Translations under genes and position numbers: made by a program
Shown: piece after piece, positions 15,448-24,436 of the stretch
Layout of the letters: every line of letters starts with the position of its first letter
Numbering within the stretch: the first letter of the stretch is position 1
Source: Candidatus Gastranaerophilales bacterium
Lineage (GTDB): Bacteria > Cyanobacteriota > Vampirovibrionia > Gastranaerophilales > Gastranaerophilaceae
Assembly (NCBI GenBank): GCA_944322895.1
Contig: CALUQL010000014.1
Span: 1 to 33,271, forward strand
Direction: 5' to 3'
DNA length: 33,271 nucleotides
The notes under the pieces: model-generated
Told to the model about the DNA's origin: nothing
Databases searched by the model: none
Seen by the model: the letters and a program-made list of their open reading frames with translations, nothing else

Positions 15448-18400
15448 ATGGCTAATAATGCTGAAAATGCAATGGAAAACTATAAGAAAATGGTTTCCGA
15501 CATGATTATTTCATCAATTGAAAAAGGTGTTGCACCGTGGGAAAAACCTTGGTCAGTTGAAGATATGAAGATGTTAAGACCTCATAATCCAGAATCTGGA
15601 TCTTTTTATCAGGGAAATAATGCTTTAACTTTAGTATTAGCAAGTATGGTTAAAGGATATAACGATTCTCGTTGGATGACGTACAACCAAGCGAAAAAGG
15701 CAGGTGGTACTGTACGTTCAGGCGAAAAAAGTATTCCTTTAGTACATGTTATTTATGGAAAGGAAGAACCTGAAGTTGATGAGCAAGGAAGACCAATTGT
15801 TGATGATAAGGGCAAACTTAAGATGAAGTATATTCCTTTTCGTGTGCCAGTCGTTACTAAATTTAATTTATTTAATGTAAAACAAATTGATTTTCCTTTG
15901 GACCATGAATATTCTCAGTCAATAAAACCTGAAGCTCTTCCTACTCAGTCATGGGATGATTATGAGCGAGCAGAGCAAATGATCAAAGATACAGATGCTA
16001 AGATAAGTTATTCTGGTACACAGGCTTATTATCAACCAAGTTCTGATGAAATTTACATTCCTCCAAAAGAATTATTCTCAACTCAAGAAGGATTCTATAG
16101 TACTGTTTTTCACGAGCTGTCTCATTGGACAGGTGCTGAATCAAGACTTAATAGACACTATGGAGCAAAAGGGACTAAAGCTTATGCTCAAGAAGAACTT
16201 GTTGCCGAAATTTCAAGTTTTATGATTTGCTTAAATTTGGGGATTGGACATAACTTAGAAAATCATGCAACTTATGTTAATTCATGGAATGAATGTCTTC
16301 ATGATGATAAGCAGGATATAGTTGATGCAGTAGATCAAGCTTTTGATGCGCAGAAATACATTACAAAATTATGTCGTGATAAAGAAAAAGATCGTGTAAA
16401 TGCAGTAAATAATGCGGATGAACGTATATATTTAGTTAATATTAACAATGCTGAAGATATAGCTAAGTTAGCAAGTCTTGGTGCATTGTTAGATGATGAT
16501 CAACGTACTTATATTACGCAAGAGCATGAATTAAAGGATTTTATAGATTATCTTCCTGATGATATCAAGAATACGTTACTTCAAAATTCTGAAGAACAAT
16601 CAGAAAATCAAATATTTGATACCGTTAAAGGTGTATTCTCTGATTTTAGTCTGGTTGAAGAGTATGTTCATAGAAATAATAATTCTCTATCAGAAAAAGA
16701 AAAAAATAAATTAACTGAAGATTTGCAAAAAGTTAGAGAACAAGCTGATGCTCTTTTAGCTTTACTTCAAAAGTCTGAAGAACAAACTGAAGATCTAGTT
16801 GTATCTCCTTCTGATGTTGAAGTTGAAAATGTGGATCAACGTGATAAGATTGATGAATTTACTCAATCTAAGAAAGAACAAGAAGATGATATTTCAGATA
16901 ATAACAATCCTAAACTATATCAAAGTGAAACAGTAGCAAGATTAATAACGGACTTTAATAATGAGGCTTTTAATCTGGATGAACATCATCCTGTGTTAGA
17001 ACCCATTTATAGAACACTTGCCAGATTTGCAACTGAAGATTCTTTGAAATTTGAGGTGACTCAAAATGATCATTCGATTAGGAATCCAAATAAATTTTTT
17101 TCGGTTCTGAAAGAAGAATCAGAAAAATTGGGCAATAACCAAGCGTATGAATTACTAACAAGTGATGATTATTATAATAGTTATAAATATAACTTTATTA
17201 ATAATATTCTATTTAGGGACATAAGATATGATGCTTTACGTTACTTATCAAGAGAAACGATTATTAAAGATCCTGATATTCAAGCAAGTAATAATAATAA
17301 TGTAGAATTTAATAATTTTGAAAATTTAGAAGTTACTTATCATTGGTCAGAGTATGGTTTTGACATACCTAATGATAAAGATATAGTTTTAAAAGGAAAG
17401 GATGCTTACCAACTGTTAAAGAAAGTAATGAATGTTGATAAAGAATTCTTTAATCGAGGTAGTGGTTGTTATAAAACTGAACTTGATATCAAAATTGGTA
17501 ACATAGAATTTCGTGACCGATTTGGCTTAGGTGAAGGTGAATTTAGATATGATACATTAGGTGAAAGCTTAATACATATTTATAGACGGTCTTTTGATTA
17601 TGATATGGTTTTTCAAAAAGAAAATGCTTTATCAGAAGATGAATTCCGTTCAAAATTACCAAAAGAATTATTTGATTTAATAAGTCAAGAAAAGGCTTTT
17701 GAACGAGAAATAGAAAATACAGAAGTATTACAACCTAAAGTACAAGCCGAATCTTCTATTGAAGATATAGGGTATGGTATTCCTAACAGAAATGAAGAAG
17801 TTGAAAATAAAGAAATCAATTTAAAAGCTTTTTATAAAAAGCATGTTGATCATTCTTACAAAAGTTATGTAGACACTTTATATGATGATAAGGGTCAAAT
17901 AACCGTCAAAAATGCTGATGATTTTAAAAATCTTATTACTCAAGATATAGCTACACAAGAGTTTAAAGATCAGCAAGGCGCTCAGACTGATTGGAATAAC
18001 ATTAATTGGGATGCAGAATTTACAAGATATCAAAAACGTTTCCACAGACGTGATGATCGTTTTGAAGATAAAAAACATCCTAATTGGGAACGAATCAAAT
18101 TAGTATGTTCAATATTTGCAAGAAATTTTGTGAAGGGGTATAAAGCTTTACATCCAGAAAAAGAAGATGATTTATTATCAAATGAAAAGTTATTACAAGA
18201 TTTTTCTGAAAAAACTCTTGAAAATATTACTTCATACAGAGAATACGTTAATCAACAGATACAAATAAATTTAGAATCAATTAGTAAAGGTGAAGACTCT
18301 AACTATGCTAAATTAGCAGATTATATGCTCAACGATAAAAAAGCATATGATGCTTTATTTGGAAATATTGTAAATGAAATCGTAGCAAAGGATTTAGATA

Positions 18401-19845
18401 AGGAGCAAAGTGAAACATCTGAAGAAGAAGTATCACAGACGTCTGTTCAGAATTCTGAATCCAAAGTTGAATCGACTACTGATGAAGTTGAAAAAACTGA
18501 AGAACAAACAACTACTCAGGAAGAAGCTCAAACGGCTAGTGTAGATACAGAAAATTACACTAACATTGCTGATGTTAATGATATGGATTCTTATTTGAGT
18601 AAAGATATTTCTAATGTTCCAAATAGAGAATATTTGAACGTTGATTTTTCAGAAAAAAACGCTGTTAAATCAATGGGGGCTCAATGGGATAAAGACAAGA
18701 AAAAATGGTATGTCGAAGGCGAACTTATAGGCGATCCTAGATTTGAGCAATGGAGAAAACCTAAAGTTGTAAATATTCAGGAAGAAACAGTGGTGTATGA
18801 TAATGTTAATGAGGCTTTTGAGGCTTTTAAACGTGATTTAGATGTTTATGGTTGCAAATTAGATGAACGTTCATTTAAACAAAATGGCGATCAAATTTCA
18901 GGAAGAGTAAGTGTGCCAGGTGATAAACAGGGTGAAAAAGGTGCTACTTTCTATTTTCATACTAATGAAAATCAGGCTGTTACAGGTATTTTATACGACT
19001 TCCATCAAGCAAATAGAGTTGTATTTAAACGTACATATGCAACAGTTAATTCTATTAATAATATGAGAGCTAGAAATGGGCAATCAAAGCGTTACACTAA
19101 CTTTGGTAATACTCAACCTCAGCAGCCAATTATTAAGAATCAAGTTCAAAGAAAAGTATCTAACTATAATGTTACAAATGCTGTATTACTTGAAATAAAG
19201 AAATATCCTAAAGCTCAACATCACTCTTATTTAGTAAAGAAAGGTATTCAGCCAACAGAAGGAACTTATATTAAGCCATGGAATGGTAATAATTACCTGT
19301 CAATTCCGATGGTTGATATAAATGGTAAGATTACAGGGTGTCAATATATTCGAGAAGATGGCTCTAAGACTAACAAGTTAGAGTCTAACAAGAAGGGGGC
19401 TTTTCATCCAATTAATGGAATTCAAACCTTAGCAAATAAACCTGCAATAATTATTGCTGAAGGGTATGCTACTGCATGCACAATCAATGAAGTCACTAAA
19501 AATTATTTTGGTGTTGTTTCTTCTTTTGGTTCTGATAACATTTCAGATGTTGCAGAAAAGCTTCATGAACGTTATCCTGAATCTTTAATTGTTATTGCTG
19601 CTGATAATGATCACAAGCATTCTGATGGTCACAATGTTGGAATTGAATCAGCACAACACGCTGCACAAAAGGTGAATGGTGTAGTTGTAATTCCTAACGT
19701 TACGCAAGGCAATGATTTTAATGATCTTTATAAGGAAAAGGGGCTTGAATCTGTAAGAGCTGAATTCTTGAAAGTTCTTGAAGAACTTAAAAAGCGTAAA
19801 AACGTTAAACAAGAAATTAAACAACAAAAAGGTTGTTCTCGATAG
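15448..19845 (+). CDS. traC: TraC-type antirestriction/primase fusion (ArdC, DUF5710, Toprim)
   Basis: The product is 1465 residues, longer than RP4 TraC1 (about 1061). Residues 1-300 are an ArdC (DUF1738) domain: APWEKPW, NNALTL, the metalloprotease-like HELSHW at 222-227 and a downstream Glu in QEELVAEISS. Residues about 328-378 look like a degenerate DUF5710. An acidic, low-complexity linker follows. An intact DUF5710 lies near 1058-1105 (REYLNV, MGAQWD, KKWYV). The C-terminal 240 residues form the TraC Toprim primase: IIIAEGYATA at about 1331-1340, VIAADNDHK and QGNDFNDLY. ArdC domains bind single-stranded DNA and blunt restriction. TraC primase is sent to the recipient, where it primes the complementary strand. 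Confidence 0.92.
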   Translation: MANNAENAMENYKKMVSDMIISSIEKGVAPWEKPWSVEDMKMLRPHNPESGSFYQGNNALTLVLASMVKGYNDSRWMTYNQAKKAGGTVRSGEKSIPLVHVIYGKEEPEVDEQGRPIVDDKGKLKMKYIPFRVPVVTKFNLFNVKQIDFPLDHEYSQSIKPEALPTQSWDDYERAEQMIKDTDAKISYSGTQAYYQPSSDEIYIPPKELFSTQEGFYSTVFHELSHWTGAESRLNRHYGAKGTKAYAQEELVAEISSFMICLNLGIGHNLENHATYVNSWNECLHDDKQDIVDAVDQAFDAQKYITKLCRDKEKDRVNAVNNADERIYLVNINNAEDIAKLASLGALLDDDQRTYITQEHELKDFIDYLPDDIKNTLLQNSEEQSENQIFDTVKGVFSDFSLVEEYVHRNNNSLSEKEKNKLTEDLQKVREQADALLALLQKSEEQTEDLVVSPSDVEVENVDQRDKIDEFTQSKKEQEDDISDNNNPKLYQSETVARLITDFNNEAFNLDEHHPVLEPIYRTLARFATEDSLKFEVTQNDHSIRNPNKFFSVLKEESEKLGNNQAYELLTSDDYYNSYKYNFINNILFRDIRYDALRYLSRETIIKDPDIQASNNNNVEFNNFENLEVTYHWSEYGFDIPNDKDIVLKGKDAYQLLKKVMNVDKEFFNRGSGCYKTELDIKIGNIEFRDRFGLGEGEFRYDTLGESLIHIYRRSFDYDMVFQKENALSEDEFRSKLPKELFDLISQEKAFEREIENTEVLQPKVQAESSIEDIGYGIPNRNEEVENKEINLKAFYKKHVDHSYKSYVDTLYDDKGQITVKNADDFKNLITQDIATQEFKDQQGAQTDWNNINWDAEFTRYQKRFHRRDDRFEDKKHPNWERIKLVCSIFARNFVKGYKALHPEKEDDLLSNEKLLQDFSEKTLENITSYREYVNQQIQINLESISKGEDSNYAKLADYMLNDKKAYDALFGNIVNEIVAKDLDKEQSETSEEEVSQTSVQNSESKVESTTDEVEKTEEQTTTQEEAQTASVDTENYTNIADVNDMDSYLSKDISNVPNREYLNVDFSEKNAVKSMGAQWDKDKKKWYVEGELIGDPRFEQWRKPKVVNIQEETVVYDNVNEAFEAFKRDLDVYGCKLDERSFKQNGDQISGRVSVPGDKQGEKGATFYFHTNENQAVTGILYDFHQANRVVFKRTYATVNSINNMRARNGQSKRYTNFGNTQPQQPIIKNQVQRKVSNYNVTNAVLLEIKKYPKAQHHSYLVKKGIQPTEGTYIKPWNGNNYLSIPMVDINGKITGCQYIREDGSKTNKLESNKKGAFHPINGIQTLANKPAIIIAEGYATACTINEVTKNYFGVVSSFGSDNISDVAEKLHERYPESLIVIAADNDHKHSDGHNVGIESAQHAAQKVNGVVVIPNVTQGNDFNDLYKEKGLESVRAEFLKVLEELKKRKNVKQEIKQQKGCSR

Positions 19846-19887
19846 AATGTTGTCTTTTATTGAAAAAACAATACTTTCATGATAAAA

Positions 19888-19921
19888 TTAGAGCAGTAGG
19901 TTTAAAAACCTGCTGCTCTAA
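19888..19921 (+). terminator. long hairpin after traC
   Basis: TTAGAGCAG-T-AGGTTT (19888-19903) pairs with AAACCT-G-CTGCTCTAA (19906-19921), 15 Watson-Crick pairs and one wobble around a 2-base loop. The following TATATTTAATT is only moderately U-rich, so it is either a terminator or an mRNA 3' stabiliser. It separates traC from the HTH gene at 20023. Confidence 0.65.
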
Positions 19922-20022
19922 TATATTTAATTGATAAATGGAAGTGATTTTTTACCATCTTCAAAGAAAGCAAAAGAAAAATTAGTTTAATTATAACATA
20001 TTTTTTTCTTTTGGGGGTTATT

Positions 20023-20439
20023 ATGAGAAAAAAGACAGGAAATAAGCAAGGTTTAGGGGGGAAAGTTCGTAAACTAAAAGCTGCTGGAAAGAGTTTGCTC
20101 GAAATATCACGCATTTTATCAATTAGTTATGAAAAGTTAATGTACTTTGAGAAAAATAACGAAAGAGCAAAATCGGCAAACAAAATTTTACCTAAAAAAC
20201 AATACTTAAATGAAATCTATGAGGATTTTAAAAAAAATCCTAAAAGTTGCTCAGCTTATTATCAAGATTTTATTAAAATTAAAGAAGGCAATGAATTAAC
20301 AAGTTCAGAATTTCTTAAATGTTTTTTAACATATATTCAGAAACGTGAACATACTGACTATAACTTCACAGATTATAAAAATTATTATACTCAGCAAAAG
20401 AAAGAAAATGAAAAAAAAGCAAGTGACTTGCTAACTTAG
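20023..20439 (+). CDS. small HTH protein, paralogue of the gene at 1651
   Basis: The product is 138 residues from the ATG at 20023. The upstream TTG at 20011 would add four residues and lies inside the G-rich ribosome binding site GGGGG. Residues 12-45 (VRKLKAAGKSLLEISRILSISYEKLMYFEKN) form an HTH. Residues 55-105 then share with the protein at 1651 the sequence pattern NE, aromatic, N-P/A, S-YY and a following helix. It is the last rightward gene, separated from traC by a strong hairpin and followed by a terminator, so it is probably its own unit. A regulatory or maintenance role is likely; the exact function is unknown. Confidence 0.75.
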   Translation: MRKKTGNKQGLGGKVRKLKAAGKSLLEISRILSISYEKLMYFEKNNERAKSANKILPKKQYLNEIYEDFKKNPKSCSAYYQDFIKIKEGNELTSSEFLKCFLTYIQKREHTDYNFTDYKNYYTQQKKENEKKASDLLT

Positions 20440-20496
20440 AATTAGCTTAGTAAAATAATACTTATTCAATATACTTATTCAATAAAAGGTATCAAG

Positions 20497-20522
20497 CCGT
20501 GAAATTTTTTCACGGTTTTTTT
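20497..20522 (+). terminator. intrinsic terminator ending the rightward genes
   Basis: Perfect arms CCGTGAAA (20497-20504) and TTTCACGG (20508-20515) with loop TTT, followed by seven T residues. Confidence 0.9.
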
Positions 20523-20603
20523 GTTTTTGACAAAATAAGCAAGCTTATTGTTGTAGCTATTAGATTAGTAAGTCGTTCAGAATTAGATTTTTAATAAAAA
20601 TAA

Positions 20604-20632
20604 ATAAGCCGTGCCTAGCGAACACGGCTTAT
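20604..20632 (-). terminator. intrinsic terminator ending the trb operon
   Basis: Perfect arms ATAAGCCGTG (20604-20613) and CACGGCTTAT (20623-20632) with a 9-base loop. On the minus strand the stem is followed by TATTTTTATTAAAAA. It ends leftward transcription of the mating-pair-formation genes. Confidence 0.85.
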
Positions 20633-20648
20633 GGATGGCAAATTTTAC

Positions 20649-20682
20649 GTTTGCTGCGATTCTCCAAGTGACTTCAGCAAAC
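20649..20682. repeat. inverted repeat between trbM and its terminator
   Basis: GTTTGCTG (20649-20656) pairs with CAGCAAAC (20675-20682) across an 18-base loop. It lies between the last trb gene and the terminator, so it would be part of the 3' untranslated mRNA. No U tract follows on either strand. Its role is unclear. Confidence 0.5.
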
Positions 20683-20692
20683 AACGCTAGAA

Positions 20693-21454
20693 TTATTTGT
20701 AATAAAAAGTTGCCCCCATCACTTGTTCATCAACAGTAACTTCAACCCAATTTAAAGTCGCTGTGCAACCTTTTGGTGTAGATTTACCTCTTGTATCACG
20801 AACACAAGGAGTACCTCTTACATAAGCTTCATCATTATACTTAATGCATTTTGTTTGCACACAAGTGTTAGAGTATTGACCAACGCCATATTTAACACAT
20901 TCTGTTTTTTCGCAATAAGCATTGGCAGGGATATATGCGGCAATACCTTCATTTGAACTAATATTTGAACCTTTAAAAGAAGTTAAATTTGAACTTGCTA
21001 AACAAGGACTCAAAGGTGGTAGTGGTGACTTATGGTGTCTGATTCTTCTGATAGCTTCTCTTTTAGCACCACTACATCCTTTTGGAAAACCTGTGGGCAA
21101 GCATAACCAAATTGCACATTTATTATCTGGATTACTTGAAGTTGCTTGAATCGATTGTTTTTGTTCATCGTTGATTCGATCAGAATATTCATCTACAAGA
21201 TCTAAAGCTTTATCATCAATTTTTTGCTGTTGATCTTCAAGTTTATTAAGTTTGTCTTGAGATGCATTCTCTACAAGCTTTTGATTATCAGATTCAAGAT
21301 TATTAAGATTAACAGTTTCAAGTTTATCTTCTAATTTATCTTTTGCATTATAGAATTGATCATTTTCTAAACCTGTACTGAATTCATCAGTATTTGCTAA
21401 AGCTAAGTTAGAAATTCCAAGTAGAATTAGTGTTGCTATTACTATCTTTTTCAT
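20693..21454 (-). CDS. trbM: TrbM-like periplasmic Cys-rich protein
   Basis: The product is 253 residues. A signal peptide MKKIVIATLILLGISNLALA is followed by a coiled-coil-like region (about 25-105) rich in Asp, Glu, Asn and Lys. A motif CAIWLCLPTGFPKGCSG at residues about 113-129, then basic residues and a closing Cys, matches the TrbM signature (C-x-x-x-x-CL-x-x-G plus a later Cys). The last 75 residues carry six more Cys, probably disulfide-bonded in the periplasm. RP4 TrbM is about 195 residues, so the coiled coil and the second Cys domain look like additions. The gene follows the TrbL-like genes, as in RP4. Confidence 0.75.
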   Translation of the reverse strand: MKKIVIATLILLGISNLALANTDEFSTGLENDQFYNAKDKLEDKLETVNLNNLESDNQKLVENASQDKLNKLEDQQQKIDDKALDLVDEYSDRINDEQKQSIQATSSNPDNKCAIWLCLPTGFPKGCSGAKREAIRRIRHHKSPLPPLSPCLASSNLTSFKGSNISSNEGIAAYIPANAYCEKTECVKYGVGQYSNTCVQTKCIKYNDEAYVRGTPCVRDTRGKSTPKGCTATLNWVEVTVDEQVMGATFYYK

Positions 21455-21462
21455 AATATTCC

Positions 21463-22674
21463 TTATTTTTGATGATTAGAGTTATTTGAAGAGTTATTTT
21501 TGTTTTTATTTAGATTACTTTGATGTTGAGCATCATTGTTTCTTGAATTTCTTATATGATTTCTAATAGAATCAGTTGCTGCGGATGCAAGAGAACTAAC
21601 TGCTCCAACACCCCTTTTTGCTAAAGCAATAGGAGCTCCCACTGCTCTACCTAATAAGTTACCTGCTGTTGCAGTTGCTGCTTGTACAGGGGTAGATGTT
21701 GCGGCAGAAGTCAAGGCTTTAGTAGCATATTTACCTGCTACCATGGCACCTGTTGCAGCAGCTGCAAATGTTAATGCATTTGAGCCTGACATACTTGAAT
21801 CAATTAAATTACCAACGGCACTTGGCACACTTAGAGCAGTTGCGGCAAAAACAAGCATAAACATTATTAAACAAATTGTATTTGTTAAGAATGCAGTAAA
21901 TCCTGCAAAGCTTGGATTGCTATCTATTTGATTATTGATAAATTCTGTACCTACTTGAATCAAGAAGATTAAAGTCATAAGTTGTAATGCAAGGGAAAGA
22001 CCTGCTTTAAAATAGTTAATAGCAAATTGGTTGGTGAAAGTTAAACCTCCTAGTCCAACTGCTAATATACCTGCTCCCATGACAAAATACATTTTTACGC
22101 AAATAACAATGTAATTTGCCATAATTATAAATAAACCAAAAATGCCGATTATTCCTATAATAACTGCTAAGACATTAGCAAAGGATAGTTCTGTAGCGGC
22201 TTTAGTTGCTAATTGGTATTCATATTTACCTATAAGTTCCCAAATAGCTTGTACAGATGAATTTGCAGAAGATCCTGTAGGAATTTGAGCTATAGAGTCT
22301 ATAATTCCTACAATGTTTTCAAAACCAAAGTTTATAACACCAATGAGAAGACCAATAAACAATATCAGCTTAATTACTTCAGCAAAAAATGTTTGAGTAC
22401 TTTCTTGATTAAAGATTAACTTATAACCGAGAAAAACAACTGCTATTGATGTTACATACATTAGAATCCTATTAGCTGCATCGAATACTTTGATACTAGC
22501 TGTGGCAACAGAATCTTTTATCTCTTGCATCATAAGTGCAGGTAGCTGACTAACAATGTCATCATGTGACATATCTCTGATTTCTTCAACTGTTGAGGCA
22601 AAGCAATCATTAGAAAATGATATTATTCCTAATATTAATATTAGAAGTAGGGGGGATTGGAGGAATCTGTTCAT
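21463..22674 (-). CDS. trbL: TrbL/VirB6-type channel protein
   Basis: The product is 403 residues. An N-terminal signal or membrane span is followed by six or so hydrophobic segments between residues 70 and 290. The conserved loop PTGSSANSS is near residue 133 and the SVPSAVGNLIDSSMSGSN motif near 280. The Ala/Gly-rich then Asn/Ser/Lys-rich hydrophilic tail (300-403) is typical of TrbL. This polytopic inner-membrane subunit lines the DNA path of the type IV secretion system. It is the downstream member of a tandem pair with the gene at 22677, and 2 bases separate the two. Confidence 0.88.
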   Translation of the reverse strand: MNRFLQSPLLLILILGIISFSNDCFASTVEEIRDMSHDDIVSQLPALMMQEIKDSVATASIKVFDAANRILMYVTSIAVVFLGYKLIFNQESTQTFFAEVIKLILFIGLLIGVINFGFENIVGIIDSIAQIPTGSSANSSVQAIWELIGKYEYQLATKAATELSFANVLAVIIGIIGIFGLFIIMANYIVICVKMYFVMGAGILAVGLGGLTFTNQFAINYFKAGLSLALQLMTLIFLIQVGTEFINNQIDSNPSFAGFTAFLTNTICLIMFMLVFAATALSVPSAVGNLIDSSMSGSNALTFAAAATGAMVAGKYATKALTSAATSTPVQAATATAGNLLGRAVGAPIALAKRGVGAVSSLASAATDSIRNHIRNSRNNDAQHQSNLNKNKNNSSNNSNHQK

Positions 22675-22676
22675 AT

Positions 22677-23657
22677 CTATCCCTTAATTTTCTTTATTAT
22701 GTTTTTAGAAAGTGGACTTATCCAACCGAAAACGAATAAGAAAGATTGTTTTACACCCATTGTATGTGTACTTTGTGGTGATATTAGTTTGCCTACCGAA
22801 TTTGGAACTTCTATGGTTAAATAAGCAAAACAAAATGTAACAATGGTAAACAACAATGAGTTTGTAAAAAAAGTGAATGGATTTAAGAAAAAGTCTTTTG
22901 CAAGAAGGTCTTTGAGTAAATAATCACAAGTCATTATTAAGAATGTATTAGTCATAAGAATTAAAGCAAAAGCTATTGCCATCTTAAAATAATTCATAGC
23001 AAATTCATTTGTAGAACTTACACCACCCAAAGCTAAACACAGAATGCCAACGCTTGAAACAAAATACATTTGTATAGTTATAATCAGATAATTTGCAAGA
23101 ATAAACAATAAAAAGAATGTTGAAATTATTGCAAAAACACTTGAAAAAATGCAATGTTGAGCCACTGTACTGTAACTAAATATGTTCCAAATATTGATCT
23201 GAGACTTTACATAAGAAATAATCATTTTCCAAATATTAGTTATTTGATCAACAATCAGTTGTATGCAGTTATATTCTTCTCCTGTAGGTAACTTGGTTAT
23301 AGATGTTATATAAGAAATAATTTCAGGGAATGAAAGATAATTTAAAAATCCCCAAATAGCACCAAATACTAGTATTATTTGAATAATTTCTTTGCAAAAT
23401 TCTTTAAAATCATGAGAACCGAAAATCAGTCTTTTTCCTGCAAAAATTATTGCTAACGTTATCATGAAATTAACAATATACTTAGCAGAATCTATAATCT
23501 TTTGGATATTTCTGTTAATTGATTGAAGAATTTGATCATCGAATTCTTCAGAAATATGAACTAAATAATTAGTATCCATCTCTTTAACCTCATCGCCAAG
23601 AGCTAGATTGTTACTAATTAAAAACAAAAAGAGAAATAGTTTAAAGACTTTTTTCAT
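22677..23657 (-). CDS. second TrbL/VirB6-type protein without the hydrophilic tail
   Basis: The product is 326 residues. It aligns throughout with the neighbour at 21463: signal-like start, GKRLIFG-type motif near 75, LPTGEE near 122, ILANYLIITIQMYFV with GILCLALGG near 200-225, and VPNSVGKLI near 287. It stops shortly after the last span and lacks the Ala/Gly-rich tail. In RP4 the slot between trbJ and trbL is held by the small exclusion lipoprotein gene trbK; here it is a TrbL duplicate. It could be a second channel subunit, a specialised partner, or an exclusion factor. Sequence alone does not say. Confidence 0.85.
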   Translation of the reverse strand: MKKVFKLFLFLFLISNNLALGDEVKEMDTNYLVHISEEFDDQILQSINRNIQKIIDSAKYIVNFMITLAIIFAGKRLIFGSHDFKEFCKEIIQIILVFGAIWGFLNYLSFPEIISYITSITKLPTGEEYNCIQLIVDQITNIWKMIISYVKSQINIWNIFSYSTVAQHCIFSSVFAIISTFFLLFILANYLIITIQMYFVSSVGILCLALGGVSSTNEFAMNYFKMAIAFALILMTNTFLIMTCDYLLKDLLAKDFFLNPFTFFTNSLLFTIVTFCFAYLTIEVPNSVGKLISPQSTHTMGVKQSFLFVFGWISPLSKNIIKKIKG

Positions 23658-23661
23658 TTTA

Positions 23662-24420
23662 CTATTTTTTTAAATTATCAGGGTTGTATTTGTTACCAAT
23701 TTGGTTTTTCAATTGTGCTCTTTCTTGATTAGTTTGAGTGTATTTAATTTGAATATCATTTGCACGTTGTTCACCTATCATTTTTCTCAGAGTTACAATT
23801 TCGGTTGTTAATACGGTGAGCATTTCAAACATACGAGCATTAAGTTGTGCTTCTGTAGTATCATTACTGAAATTAGTACTGATGTTTTCAATTCTTTCTT
23901 TAGATTCGTCAATGTCTTGCTCAAATTGGCTTTTCTGCCCATCTGTACTGTTGTACATTTCAAGTTCACTTCGTAGAAGACTTATGATATTTTGAGATAT
24001 GTTTAATTTTTGAGTGTTAAGTTCTCTTAATTCATCATCGGTACATGTGTGTCCTGTAGCGCATAAAATTGAAATTTTGCTTTCAACAAACTCTAAGTCG
24101 TCAATAAATTCTTTTAAAGAATTGTATCTAGTTGCTAAAGCGTTATATCTATGCGCAAGTGATCTATATGCTTGTATATCTCTATTAATTCTATTAATTA
24201 TATCCATACCAGGAACTTCAATTCTTCTTAGCTGCTCAATTTCATTTGCGTAAGAATCAAGCATTGTATGAGTTTGCTCAATCATTTCTAAATAATTAAT
24301 TAATGTTTGCGTTAAACTGGCTACGTCAATTGTTGGTATACCTGATGCATGAGTTGGTGTACTTATGCTAAAAGACAAAGTGAAAATAGCTGCAAATATA
24401 GTATTTTTAATTTTCTTCAT
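23662..24420 (-). CDS. trbJ: TrbJ/VirB5-type pilus protein
   Basis: The product is 252 residues from the ATG at 24418-24420, which has GGAG 6 bases upstream; the TTG at 24432 is rejected. A signal peptide ends near STPTHA. The mature protein is helical with coiled-coil segments (about 30-120 and 140-230). It has two Cys (CATGHTC) in the middle that probably form a disulfide. TrbJ is the VirB5-like minor pilus component and also contributes to entry exclusion functions in IncP plasmids. Order trbI-trbJ-trbL fits RP4. Confidence 0.85.
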   Translation of the reverse strand: MKKIKNTIFAAIFTLSFSISTPTHASGIPTIDVASLTQTLINYLEMIEQTHTMLDSYANEIEQLRRIEVPGMDIINRINRDIQAYRSLAHRYNALATRYNSLKEFIDDLEFVESKISILCATGHTCTDDELRELNTQKLNISQNIISLLRSELEMYNSTDGQKSQFEQDIDESKERIENISTNFSNDTTEAQLNARMFEMLTVLTTEIVTLRKMIGEQRANDIQIKYTQTNQERAQLKNQIGNKYNPDNLKK

Positions 24421-24436
24421 AAAAAACTCCAACGAC

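Noticed and set aside
24014-24253. 79-codon rightward frame inside trbJ
   Set aside because: Antisense shadow of trbJ, without a ribosome binding site or promoter.
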